DNA of 64,000 nt from the NCBI GenBank assembly GCA_040219135.1, contig JAVJTA010000002.1, positions 62,001-126,000 of the forward strand, in the 5' to 3' direction. The notes under the pieces were generated by a model that had not been told where the DNA came from, did not search any database, and worked only from the letters and a program-made list of their open reading frames with translations. Of this stretch, positions 32,478 to 45,711 are shown one piece after another (within the stretch, counting starts at the first letter, position 1; each line of letters begins with the position of its first letter). This DNA comes from UBA7803 sp040219135. GTDB taxonomy: Bacteria; Pseudomonadota; Gammaproteobacteria; Pseudomonadales; Azotimanducaceae. The position numbers and the translations under genes are program-made.

Positions 32478-33885
32478 ACGGAACGCCGAGCAGACACCGG
32501 AGCGGACCGTGAATTTCGCCGCGCCGGTATCCGCCTTCTTCGAAGGCGGCGACCGGCGCAGCCATCTGGAGCAACTGCGGCACCTGTCGCAGTGGTCGCG
32601 CCGGGTGCTGCTGGTGACCGGGCCGCGCGGTGTGGGCAAGAGCGCCCTGTACCGGCAGCTGTCGGCAAGCCTGGAGCCGCGGGCCAAGGCGGCGCGGATC
32701 AGCGCCAGCCTGGTCAACGGCGGTCGCGAGGTGCTCAGCGCTGTGGTGCAGGGCTACGGTATGGCCGCCCCGGCGGAGGCAGACACGCAGCTGTTGCGGC
32801 AGCTGATCCGGGAGCATGCGCGCGCTCAGGAACGCTCCGAGCGATTCTGCGTCGCCCTCATCGACGATGCCGATCTGCTCGAGTCCAGGGCCCTCGAGTA
32901 CCTGCTGGAACTGGCAGAAACCTCGCCGATGCGGGTGGTACTGTTCGGCGAGCAGCGCCTCGTCCCCGCCGTGCAGCGGCTGGCCGAGCCGCGCGCCGTC
33001 GGCTGGCACGAGCTGCGCCTGAGAGGTTTCGACGCGGACGAGGTGCAAGCCTATCTGCAGTGGCGACTGGTCCAGCAGGGCAGCGCAGATGCGCTGCCGT
33101 TCAGTGACCTGCAGATCCGCGAGCTCACACGGCTGTCCGAGGGACTTCCGGGCAACATCGAGCAGATGGCCAACGTGCTGCTGGCGCGTATTCAGGCCGC
33201 CGGCGAGGGTCCACCCGGGCGTCGCTTTCCGGCATTCCACAAGAGCCTGATCGCGGTTCTGGTGGTGGTGCTGACGCTCGCCTATCTGCTCTGGCAGCCG
33301 GATCAGACCCCGCCGTCCGGCGAACTCGCGCGAGCCGAGCCGCTGGCCCTGCCGCCGCCCCAGAGCCCTGCCTCCGCATCACCCGGCGCGCCGGATCAAG
33401 CGCCTGCGGCGCCTGAAAAAGCGCCTGCGGCGACTCAAAAAGCGCCCGCGGCGGAAAAAGCGCCCGCGGCGCCTGAAAAAGCGCCTGCGGCGGAAGCGCC
33501 TGCGGCGACTCAAAAAGCGCCTGCGGCGAAAGAAGAGCCCGCGGCGACTGAAACAACGTCGGCGCCGGGCCCGGCCGTAGCCGGCGTTCTGACCAGCGAC
33601 TGGATCATGCGTCAGCCCGGCTCGGCTTACACCCTGCAGCTCGCGTCTTTCTCCACCGTCGAGCGCGCCGATGCCTTTCTGGCGCGACAGTCCGAGCCGC
33701 AGCGGTTTGCCCGGTACCGGTTGCAGCGCAACGGTCGCACTCTCCATGTGGTGGTGTTCGGCCGGTTCGACAGCCGCGCGGCCGCGGAGCTGGCGGCGAC
33801 GCGTCTGCCGGCCAGCGTTGGCAAAGTGGAGCCATGGATCCGCACCTTCGCGCAGGTGCAGGACGCGGTTCGGACCGCGCTGTAG
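32470..33885 (+). CDS. damX: DamX-like protein: AAA ATPase domain, membrane helix, SPOR domain
   Basis: The 471-residue protein (ATG at 32470, overlapping aroB) has an ExeA-like AAA domain with Walker A GPRGVGKSAL (about 52-61) and Walker B 'FCVALIDDADLLE'. A transmembrane helix follows (about 260-280), then a Lys-Ala-Pro repeat linker and a C-terminal SPOR domain (about 390-465, 'YTLQLASFSTVERADAFL'). DamX in E. coli joins the septal ring and also sits after aroB. No dam methylase gene follows; gltD comes next on the opposite strand. Confidence 0.92.
   Translation: MTERNAEQTPERTVNFAAPVSAFFEGGDRRSHLEQLRHLSQWSRRVLLVTGPRGVGKSALYRQLSASLEPRAKAARISASLVNGGREVLSAVVQGYGMAAPAEADTQLLRQLIREHARAQERSERFCVALIDDADLLESRALEYLLELAETSPMRVVLFGEQRLVPAVQRLAEPRAVGWHELRLRGFDADEVQAYLQWRLVQQGSADALPFSDLQIRELTRLSEGLPGNIEQMANVLLARIQAAGEGPPGRRFPAFHKSLIAVLVVVLTLAYLLWQPDQTPPSGELARAEPLALPPPQSPASASPGAPDQAPAAPEKAPAATQKAPAAEKAPAAPEKAPAAEAPAATQKAPAAKEEPAATETTSAPGPAVAGVLTSDWIMRQPGSAYTLQLASFSTVERADAFLARQSEPQRFARYRLQRNGRTLHVVVFGRFDSRAAAELAATRLPASVGKVEPWIRTFAQVQDAVRTAL
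33400..33550. repeat. Imperfect ~21-base repeats coding a KAPAAPE/KAPAATQ linker in damX
   Basis: Units such as GCGCCTGCGGCGCCTGAAAAA recur with small changes and encode about seven KAPAA(P/T) blocks. They form the periplasmic linker between membrane helix and SPOR domain. Confidence 0.85.
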
Positions 33886-33913
33886 CCGGCGGCCGCCGCA
33901 GGCGCGGCCCCGC

Positions 33914-35377
<1,464 letters not shown>

Positions 35378-35435
35378 TCTCTCTATCCGTTCTGATTCTG
35401 TTCCGCGCCGTAGCGGCGGGCACGGTCAGTGCAGG

Positions 35436-39995
<4,560 letters not shown>

Positions 39996-40374
39996 GGTAC
40001 TGCTCTCTGGTCGGTTGTTCCGTCGACGGCAGTTCGTCCGGGCGTATCTGCCCGTCGGCCTGCCGGAGCGTTCCGTCAGGCACGCGAAGTGAGCCTCGCC
40101 TCGGATGCTGCTCGGCGGGGTTGCGGAGCGTGTCGGCTCAGCGGCTGCGCCGGGGAAATCAGTAGTCGCGACGTGCCGCTCGGGTAGCTATCGGTAACTA
40201 CTTGATATTAGTAATTTTTCGGCGCAGGCCGGAGGTGCGTTTCGCGCGCGAGGGACGAAACATCTCAGAAATGGGTCGGCGAATCAAGAGTTGACGATGT
40301 CCGGGCGCTTATAGCGAAAATGACCAATCGGACAGATTTTTTATAACGCTTCGATTTCTCCTGCCGCGCTCTGG
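39996..40374. other. 379-base leader/promoter region of gltB
   Basis: No gene is seen. The gap lies between the GNAT stop and the gltB start, both minus strand, so it should hold the gltBD promoter. Two AT-rich islands occur (about 40198-40224 and 40310-40350), unlike the GC-rich surroundings. On the minus strand TAATAT near 40210 could be a -10, but no matching -35 is convincing. Confidence 0.45.
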
Positions 40375-41172
40375 TCAACTCGAGATCCGGTACCAGTAGC
40401 GGTAAAGCGGCTCGAAATCCAGGCCGGCGTAGAGGCCGCGGGCCGGATGGTTGTCGGCGACCATCTGCAGGTAGGCGCGGCGAGCCCCCCGCTGGAATGC
40501 CCAGGCCAGCAGGCTCGCGACCAGCGCGCGGCCGTGGCCGGCGCGGCGTGCGTCTGCCCGGGTGACCACGTCGAACAGCCCGACCAGATCCTGTTCCAGT
40601 ACCGCCAGCCCGCAGGCCAGCGGTGCCTCCGCTGTGCCCACCACCGCATAGGCGCAGGGCAGCGGTATGCCGCGCAGGATCGCACCGTGCAGGGCGCGGG
40701 CGGATTCCGGCATGCCGGTCAGGTCGCCGTAGACGTCGAGCCAGCGTTCCACCGGGAGCAGACAGAGCTCGGGGGCCGACGGCGGCCGCTCGTCGAGCAC
40801 GCGGGTGAGCACCTCGGTCGGGTCGTGACGCTGGTAGCCGCGGGCATCGAGAAAGCGGTCGAGGGGTTCGTGGCCGCCGATGGAGGTGAGCCGGAAGATG
40901 GTCTTCAGCCGCTCGCGCGCATACAGATTCTCGCAGAAGCGCACCCGGTCGGGGAGGCTCTCGATCGCAACGGGACCGGCGGATCCGGGCGTGCCCGGGT
41001 AGAGCGGGATCACCGAGTTGGCGCGCTTGGTGAAGCCGCGGGCGAAGCGCAGCAGCCAGCCGTCGAACAGGAGCTGCTGCATGGCCGGCCAGGCGTTGAG
41101 GGAGGCTTCCTCCACCCTCCGGCTGAGGCGCGCGAATTCAGGGCGTGGTTCGATTTGCTCTGCCGGAGTCAC
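40375..41172 (-). CDS. GNAT-family N-acetyltransferase
   Basis: The 265-residue protein starts at GTG. The C-terminal half is a GNAT fold: 'PLACGLAVLEQDLVGLFDVVTRADARRAGHGRALVASLLAWAFQRGARRAYLQM' with the acetyl-CoA loop R-x2-G-H-G-R-A, then 'NHPARGLYAGLDFEPLYRYWYR', the typical closing motif. The N-terminal ~120 residues are a degenerate extra GNAT-like half, as in other two-lobe members. The substrate is unknown. Divergent from the Nudix gene, 41 bases apart. Confidence 0.85.
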   Translation of the reverse strand: MTPAEQIEPRPEFARLSRRVEEASLNAWPAMQQLLFDGWLLRFARGFTKRANSVIPLYPGTPGSAGPVAIESLPDRVRFCENLYARERLKTIFRLTSIGGHEPLDRFLDARGYQRHDPTEVLTRVLDERPPSAPELCLLPVERWLDVYGDLTGMPESARALHGAILRGIPLPCAYAVVGTAEAPLACGLAVLEQDLVGLFDVVTRADARRAGHGRALVASLLAWAFQRGARRAYLQMVADNHPARGLYAGLDFEPLYRYWYRISS

Positions 41173-41213
41173 CGCTGCACGATAACAGGAATGCCGAAAG
41201 GGTGGGGACGAGC

Positions 41214-41654
41214 ATGGCCCGCGACCGGTTTCCCGTGGTGGTACACGTGCTGCTGCGCCGTCCCGCCGCCGCGGGATCCGAGGTCTTTCTCCTGCGCCGC
41301 TCGGGTACCGGGTTCATGGACGGCTACCACGTCCCGCCCGGCGGCCACCTCAGCGCCGGCGAAGGGGTGCTCGACGCGGCCCGCCGCGAGTGCCAGGAGG
41401 AGACCGGCGCCACTCCGGGACAGCTGACCCCGTTGTGCGTCCTCCCATACCGGTCCGGTCGCCATCAGGGCTTCAACTTCGTGTTCGCGGGCAGCTCCTG
41501 GGACCGCGCACCCGGCCTGGGGGAGCCGTCGCACAGCGACCGGGCCGCCTGGCACCCGCTGGCCGGGCTGCCGGACCCGCACGCGCCCTGGCTCGACGAC
41601 GTGCTCGATCTGGAACGCGGCGGCGAGTGGTTCCGGGAGCTGTACTGGCCCTGA
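41214..41654 (+). CDS. Nudix hydrolase
   Basis: A 146-residue protein from the ATG at 41214, with GGTGGGGACG just upstream; longer in-frame starts overlap the divergent GNAT gene. The Nudix box is complete: GHLSAGE then REcQEETGA, fitting G-x5-E-x7-REUxEExGU. The N-terminal 'VVVHVLLRR... VFLLRRSGTGFMDGYHVPPG' resembles Nudix enzymes that clean up nucleoside di- or triphosphates. Which pyrophosphate it hydrolyses cannot be stated. Confidence 0.9.
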   Translation: MARDRFPVVVHVLLRRPAAAGSEVFLLRRSGTGFMDGYHVPPGGHLSAGEGVLDAARRECQEETGATPGQLTPLCVLPYRSGRHQGFNFVFAGSSWDRAPGLGEPSHSDRAAWHPLAGLPDPHAPWLDDVLDLERGGEWFRELYWP

Positions 41655-41677
41655 GCCTCAAGCTGAGGTGCCCGGCG

Positions 41678-41709
41678 CCGGCCGAGTGCGAACCCCGGCC
41701 GGTTTTCTT
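41678..41709 (+). terminator. Rho-independent terminator after the Nudix gene
   Basis: CCGGCC (41678-41683) and GGCCGG (41697-41702) form a stem over a 13-base loop, followed by TTTTCTT. It sits 23 bases after the Nudix stop and overlaps the mdh promoter. Confidence 0.6.
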
Positions 41710-41714
41710 ACAAT
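41686..41714 (+). promoter_or_regulatory. Putative promoter of mdh
   Basis: GTGCGA (41686-41691), a 17-base spacer and TACAAT (41709-41714). The -35 resembles the TTGCGA seen before rpmE and pilM. The mdh ATG is 63 bases downstream. Confidence 0.5.
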
Positions 41715-41777
41715 GCGCGCCCCGGTGCGGCAGCGCGCCAGTCTGAGTTCGACGGTTCAGTTCAACGGAGACCCCTC

Positions 41778-42755
41778 ATGAAGAAGCCTGTACGAGTCAC
41801 GGTGACCGGCGCGGCCGGTCAGATCGGTTACGCGCTGCTGTTTCGAATCGCTTCCGGCGAGATGCTCGGCAAGGATCAGCCCGTCATCCTCCAGCTGCTG
41901 GAGATTCCGCCGGCGATGAATGCGGTTCGCGGCGTGGTCATGGAGATTGAGGACTGCGCGTTTCCTCTGGTGCACGGCATCGTCGCCACCGACGACGCCG
42001 ACGTCGCCTTCAAGGACACCGACTACGCGCTGCTGGTGGGCAGCCGGCCGCGCAGCAAGGGCATGGAGCGCAAGGACCTCATCGAAGCCAATGCCGCCAT
42101 CTTCTCGGTGCAGGGCAAAGCGTTGAACGATCACGCGAACCGCGCTGTCAAGGTCCTGGTCGTCGGCAACCCGGCCAACACCAACTCGTTGATCGCCCAG
42201 CGCAATGCGCCGGATCTGGATCCACGCCAGTTCACAGCCATGACCCGTCTCGATCACAATCGCGCCATGGCTCAGCTCGCGACCAGAACCGGCAAGCACG
42301 TCAGCGACGTCACGGGCCTGTGCATCTGGGGCAACCATTCCGCCACCCAGTACCCGGACCTGCACGACGCCAAGGTGGCGGGCAAGGCAGCCATGGAACT
42401 GGTGGACATGGACTGGTATGTCAAGGAGTTCATTCCCACGGTGCAGCAGCGCGGCGCCGCCATCATCGAAGCCCGCGGCGCCTCAAGCGCCGCCTCCGCG
42501 GCGAATGCCGCGATCGATCACATGCGCGACTGGGCGCTCGGCAGCGACGGGGTGGTGAGCATGGGGATCTACTCGGACGGCAGCTACGGCGTCGCGAAAG
42601 GCCTGATCTATTCCTTCCCGGTCACCTGCCAGGGCGGCGACTGGAAAATCGTCCAGGGCCTGAAGCCGAACGACTTCAGCAAAGAGAAGATGAAGGCCAC
42701 CGAGCAGGAGCTGATCGAGGAGCGCGACGCGGTCGCCCACCTGCTGCCGAGCTGA
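41778..42755 (+). CDS. mdh: NAD-dependent malate dehydrogenase
   Basis: A 325-residue TCA-cycle enzyme that interconverts malate and oxaloacetate. NAD-binding TGAAGQIGYALLFRIASGEMLG (given here in part: TGAAGQIGY, residues 10-18), substrate Arg residues in 'VGSRPRSKGMERKDL', 'GNPANTNSLIA' and the catalytic His in 'CIWGNHSATQYPD' are present. This is the cytosolic-MDH-like (type 2) form of about 325 residues rather than the E. coli 312-residue form. GGAG precedes the ATG. Confidence 0.97.
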   Translation: MKKPVRVTVTGAAGQIGYALLFRIASGEMLGKDQPVILQLLEIPPAMNAVRGVVMEIEDCAFPLVHGIVATDDADVAFKDTDYALLVGSRPRSKGMERKDLIEANAAIFSVQGKALNDHANRAVKVLVVGNPANTNSLIAQRNAPDLDPRQFTAMTRLDHNRAMAQLATRTGKHVSDVTGLCIWGNHSATQYPDLHDAKVAGKAAMELVDMDWYVKEFIPTVQQRGAAIIEARGASSAASAANAAIDHMRDWALGSDGVVSMGIYSDGSYGVAKGLIYSFPVTCQGGDWKIVQGLKPNDFSKEKMKATEQELIEERDAVAHLLPS

Positions 42756-42939
42756 ACCCGGCACCAACGAGGGCGGCTATTACTTGGCGCGATTTCCCAA
42801 CTCCTCGCCGGGAACGGAAGCGAATAGCGCAGCGCTTTCAGTTAGTTAGGCAATGGCCTGGTTCTTGCTGTGCTGGTTCACGAGTGCGGGCGGGCGAACG
42901 CGCCGCGCGTACCGATCAACAACCAGGGAGACCAGTCAC

Positions 42940-43323
42940 GTGTATCGGGCATCTGCAGCAGGGGTCATGGTTCTTGCCGTTCTGTTTCTGAGCGGCTGTT
43001 ACATCTCCGTCCGCGACGACGGTCCGGAGGGCGGCTGGCAGGAGGACGGCGGCGACTGGCAGCTGCGCCAGCAGCGCAACCGCGAGGCCATCGGCTATCT
43101 GGAACTCGGGCGCGGCATCGATTCGCTGATGGCGGAACTCGGCACGCCGGATCTGACCGAGTCGTTCCTGCGCGACGGGCGCCAGTTCCGGGTTCTCTTC
43201 TACCGCACCCGGCTCGCTCGCGAGGACGGTTTGACCTCGCGGGACGAAACCACGCCGCTGGTGTTCGTCGACGGTGAACTGGTCGGCTGGGGGGAGTCGG
43301 CGATCGCTCACGCTCTACCCTGA
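42940..43323 (+). CDS. Small lipoprotein, DUF3192-like
   Basis: A 127-residue protein. The GTG at 42940 is preceded by AGGGAG nine bases away; the longer frame upstream adds an unlikely Arg/Thr-rich leader. The lipobox L-S-G-C lies near residue 23. The C-terminal part ('RNREAIGYLELGRGIDSLMAELGTPDLTESF... YRTRL... TTPLVFVDGELVGWG') is the DUF3192/SmpA-like beta-lactamase-inhibitor-type fold that reads as a small outer-membrane-facing domain. Function unknown. It converges with the hydratase gene across a GC-rich repeat. Confidence 0.8.
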   Translation: MYRASAAGVMVLAVLFLSGCYISVRDDGPEGGWQEDGGDWQLRQQRNREAIGYLELGRGIDSLMAELGTPDLTESFLRDGRQFRVLFYRTRLAREDGLTSRDETTPLVFVDGELVGWGESAIAHALP

Positions 43324-43330
43324 GCGGCCG

Positions 43331-43372
43331 CCGGCCAGGCGCGGCCGGCCAGGCGCGGCCGGCCAGGCGGGT
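43331..43372. repeat. 14-base tandem repeat CCGGCCAGGCGCGG, three copies
   Basis: The repeat fills the 51-base gap between two convergent genes. Each unit contains the palindrome CCGGCC / GGCCGG, so the RNA could fold strongly on either strand. Confidence 0.9.
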
Positions 43373-43374
43373 CG

Positions 43375-44115
43375 CTACTGGCCGCGGAACCGGGGCGTGC
43401 GTTTCTCGGCGAACGCGCGTCGCCCCTCGGCGCCATCGTCGCTGTCACGCACCGTGAGCAGGCGTTCGCGGGCCAAAGCGCCGGCCTCCGCCGGGCTGCG
43501 GTTCAGCGTCTCCAGCGAGAAACGCTTCAGCGTGCTGACGACCAGGGGCGCCGAATCGCGCAGGATCGCGGCCCACGCCATGGCCGCGCCGAGTTCCGTG
43601 CCGGCCGGCACGATCCGGTTCACCATGCCCGCGTCGCGGGCGCGCTCGGCGTCGAAGTCCTGGCCGAGGAGCATGAACTCCATGGCCAGTTTGTGGGGAA
43701 TGCGCGCCACGGCGGAAGCGATCAGCCCGCCGGTGAACCCGAGTTGGGCCTCGGGGTAGCGGAACCGGGTGTTGTCCGCGGCCACCACCAGGTCGCACAT
43801 CTGCACGATCACGTAGGCACCGCCGATGCACCAGCCGTGCACCGCGGCGATGATCGGTTTGCTCACCTCGACGCCGACTCCGGGTACGCCCTGCCACATC
43901 TCCCGGGGCGGCGCCTTGACGTCGGCGCCGACGGAGAACGCACGGTCGCCGGCAGCGTGGAGCACGCCGACGCGGTCGTCCGATTTCTCCAGGCGGCGCC
44001 AGCCAGCGGCAAGACCCTGGATGACGTCTTCGTCGAGGGCGTTCATTCTGTCCGCACGGTCGATGGTGATCACCGCGACGCCGTCGCGGGATTCGTAGCG
44101 GATCCGCTCGTTCAT
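43375..44115 (-). CDS. Enoyl-CoA hydratase/isomerase family protein (crotonase)
   Basis: A 246-residue crotonase-fold protein. Oxyanion-hole segments 'FSVGADVKA' (about 62-70) and 'HGWCIGGAYVIVQMCDLVVAAD' (about 95-116) are present; the Glu usually found at GGG-x-E in hydratases is not present there (reads GGAYVIVQ). 'RYPEAQLGF' carries the second-position acid. It may therefore be an isomerase or another crotonase type rather than a canonical hydratase. The start overlaps the stop of a second crotonase by 4 bases, so the two act together. Confidence 0.88.
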   Translation of the reverse strand: MNERIRYESRDGVAVITIDRADRMNALDEDVIQGLAAGWRRLEKSDDRVGVLHAAGDRAFSVGADVKAPPREMWQGVPGVGVEVSKPIIAAVHGWCIGGAYVIVQMCDLVVAADNTRFRYPEAQLGFTGGLIASAVARIPHKLAMEFMLLGQDFDAERARDAGMVNRIVPAGTELGAAMAWAAILRDSAPLVVSTLKRFSLETLNRSPAEAGALARERLLTVRDSDDGAEGRRAFAEKRTPRFRGQ

Positions 44116-44984
44116 GCGCCGTGTCCTCCGCTGCCGCCATCGAGCCAGGCGTTGAAGCGCGGCTCGCGCTTGTCTTTGAACGCGGCGACGCCTTCCCGGG
44201 CGTCCGGATGGTGGTCGGACACCGCCGTCTTCGCCGCGATCTCGTCCAGGGACTGATTCCAGGTCAGCTCGGCGGCGTTGTACAGCGAGCGTTTCAGCAG
44301 CCGCATGGACACCTGCGGCCCGTTGGCGAGTTCGTTCGCCAGCGCCGTAGCGGCGGCCTCCAGGGAGTCCGCGGGCACCACCTCATGCACCAGGCCGAGT
44401 TCCAGCGCCTCCTCGGCGGTGACGATGCGCTTGCGCATTAGGAAGTCCAGCGCCCGGGCCAGACCCAGGTGCTGCACGAGCAGGTACTGACCGCCCTCGT
44501 CCGGCAGCAGGCCGAAACGCAGGGTCGCGCTGCCCAGCCGTGCGCCGGCGGCCGCGATGCGGAAGTCGCAGGACAGCGCCAGGGAGAAGCCGGTCTGGAT
44601 GGCGATGCCGTTCACCGCCGCTATGGTCAGCTTGTCGAGCCCGCGCACCACGGTGTTGAGCTGCTGGGAAATCGTGCGCAGGCCGTTGTAGGTGCCGAGC
44701 GGCGAATCGTGACCGGGCGGGATGTCGGCAACCAGCGGGGTGCCGCCGAGTTCTGCTCCGCGGTAGGCATTGAGGTCGTCGCCGGCACAGAACGCGCGGC
44801 CGCTGCCGGTGAACACCAGCACCCGCACGGCGTTGTCCATCTGCGCCTGGGTCACGGCCTCGATCAGATCGCGCTTGATGCCGGTGGTCATGCCGTTCAG
44901 GCGCTGCGGCGAATTGAAGCGGAACCAGGCGATGCCCGGATCCTCGAGCTCGAGCTCGAAGCCGGTGAAGGTGCCGGTGTCCAT
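44112..44984 (-). CDS. Enoyl-CoA hydratase/isomerase family protein (crotonase)
   Basis: A 290-residue crotonase. 'SGRAFCAGDDLNAYRG' and 'AVNGIAIQTGFSLALSCDFRIAAAGARLGSATLRFGLLPDEGG' hold the oxyanion-hole residues and the DE pair typical of the second catalytic position. It overlaps the next crotonase and sits 4 bases after the MBL-fold gene. Together the three suggest a small CoA-linked pathway; no CoA ligase or dehydrogenase is next to them. Confidence 0.9.
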   Translation of the reverse strand: MDTGTFTGFELELEDPGIAWFRFNSPQRLNGMTTGIKRDLIEAVTQAQMDNAVRVLVFTGSGRAFCAGDDLNAYRGAELGGTPLVADIPPGHDSPLGTYNGLRTISQQLNTVVRGLDKLTIAAVNGIAIQTGFSLALSCDFRIAAAGARLGSATLRFGLLPDEGGQYLLVQHLGLARALDFLMRKRIVTAEEALELGLVHEVVPADSLEAAATALANELANGPQVSMRLLKRSLYNAAELTWNQSLDEIAAKTAVSDHHPDAREGVAAFKDKREPRFNAWLDGGSGGHGA

Positions 44985-44988
44985 GACG

Positions 44989-45681
44989 TCACTCCCCCAT
45001 GATGGTTTTCCAGGTGTTCAGGTCGCGGATGTTCAGATAGGTGTTGTGCTTCTTGGTTTCGCCCATGGTCGCATTGGGCACGTGGGCGTAGTTGTGGCCC
45101 GGCAGCAGCAGGGTGTCGTCGGGCAGCGCACACAGATGCTGCAGGCTGCGGTACATGGCTTCCGGGTCCGAGCCCGGCAGGTCGACCCGGCCGCAGCCGT
45201 TGATGAACAGGGTGTCGCCGGAAACCAGAGTGTTCTTCACCCGGAAGCACTGTGACCCCGGGGTGTGACCGGGAGTGTGGAGGAACTCGACTTCGACGTC
45301 GCCGATGCGCAGCCGGTCGCCGGAATCAACCCGGCACAGGTCGCTTTCAGACACGCCGGTGACCTTACGCACCCCGTCGGCTTCCTCCCGGTGCACGTAG
45401 GCTTTCACGCCCTGGCGCTCGAGCAGGGCGGCGAGACCTTCGATGTCGTGGCCACCGAAGGAGCCGCCGACATGGTCCGGATGGTAGTGGGTGACGAGTG
45501 CCGCCGTGAGGGTGTAACCCTTGCTGGCGATGCGTTCGAGCAGCGCGTCCACGTCCCAGGCCGGATCGACGATGGCCACCTCCCCGGTGGACCGGGAGCC
45601 CACCAGGTACGTGAAGTTCTGCATGGGACCGATCTCGATCTGCTCGACGATCAGTTCCGACGGTTCCGGCTGTTGTGACAT
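44989..45681 (-). CDS. Metallo-beta-lactamase-fold hydrolase (glyoxalase II/ETHE1-like)
   Basis: A 230-residue protein with the binuclear metal motifs THYHPDHVGG (about 65-74), HTPGHTPGS, GDTLF and PGHNY, in the order of glyoxalase II-like thioester hydrolases and persulfide dioxygenases. 'GCGRVDLPGSDPEAMYRSL' resembles the ETHE1/GloB core. The N-terminal 'IEIGPMQNFTYLVGSRSTGEVAIVDP' is standard. It heads a three-gene run with the two crotonases and may cleave a CoA- or glutathione-thioester made by them. Confidence 0.88.
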   Translation of the reverse strand: MSQQPEPSELIVEQIEIGPMQNFTYLVGSRSTGEVAIVDPAWDVDALLERIASKGYTLTAALVTHYHPDHVGGSFGGHDIEGLAALLERQGVKAYVHREEADGVRKVTGVSESDLCRVDSGDRLRIGDVEVEFLHTPGHTPGSQCFRVKNTLVSGDTLFINGCGRVDLPGSDPEAMYRSLQHLCALPDDTLLLPGHNYAHVPNATMGETKKHNTYLNIRDLNTWKTIMGE

Positions 45682-45711
45682 CGTCTACCTCCCGAGGGGA
45701 TCAGTGTGAAT

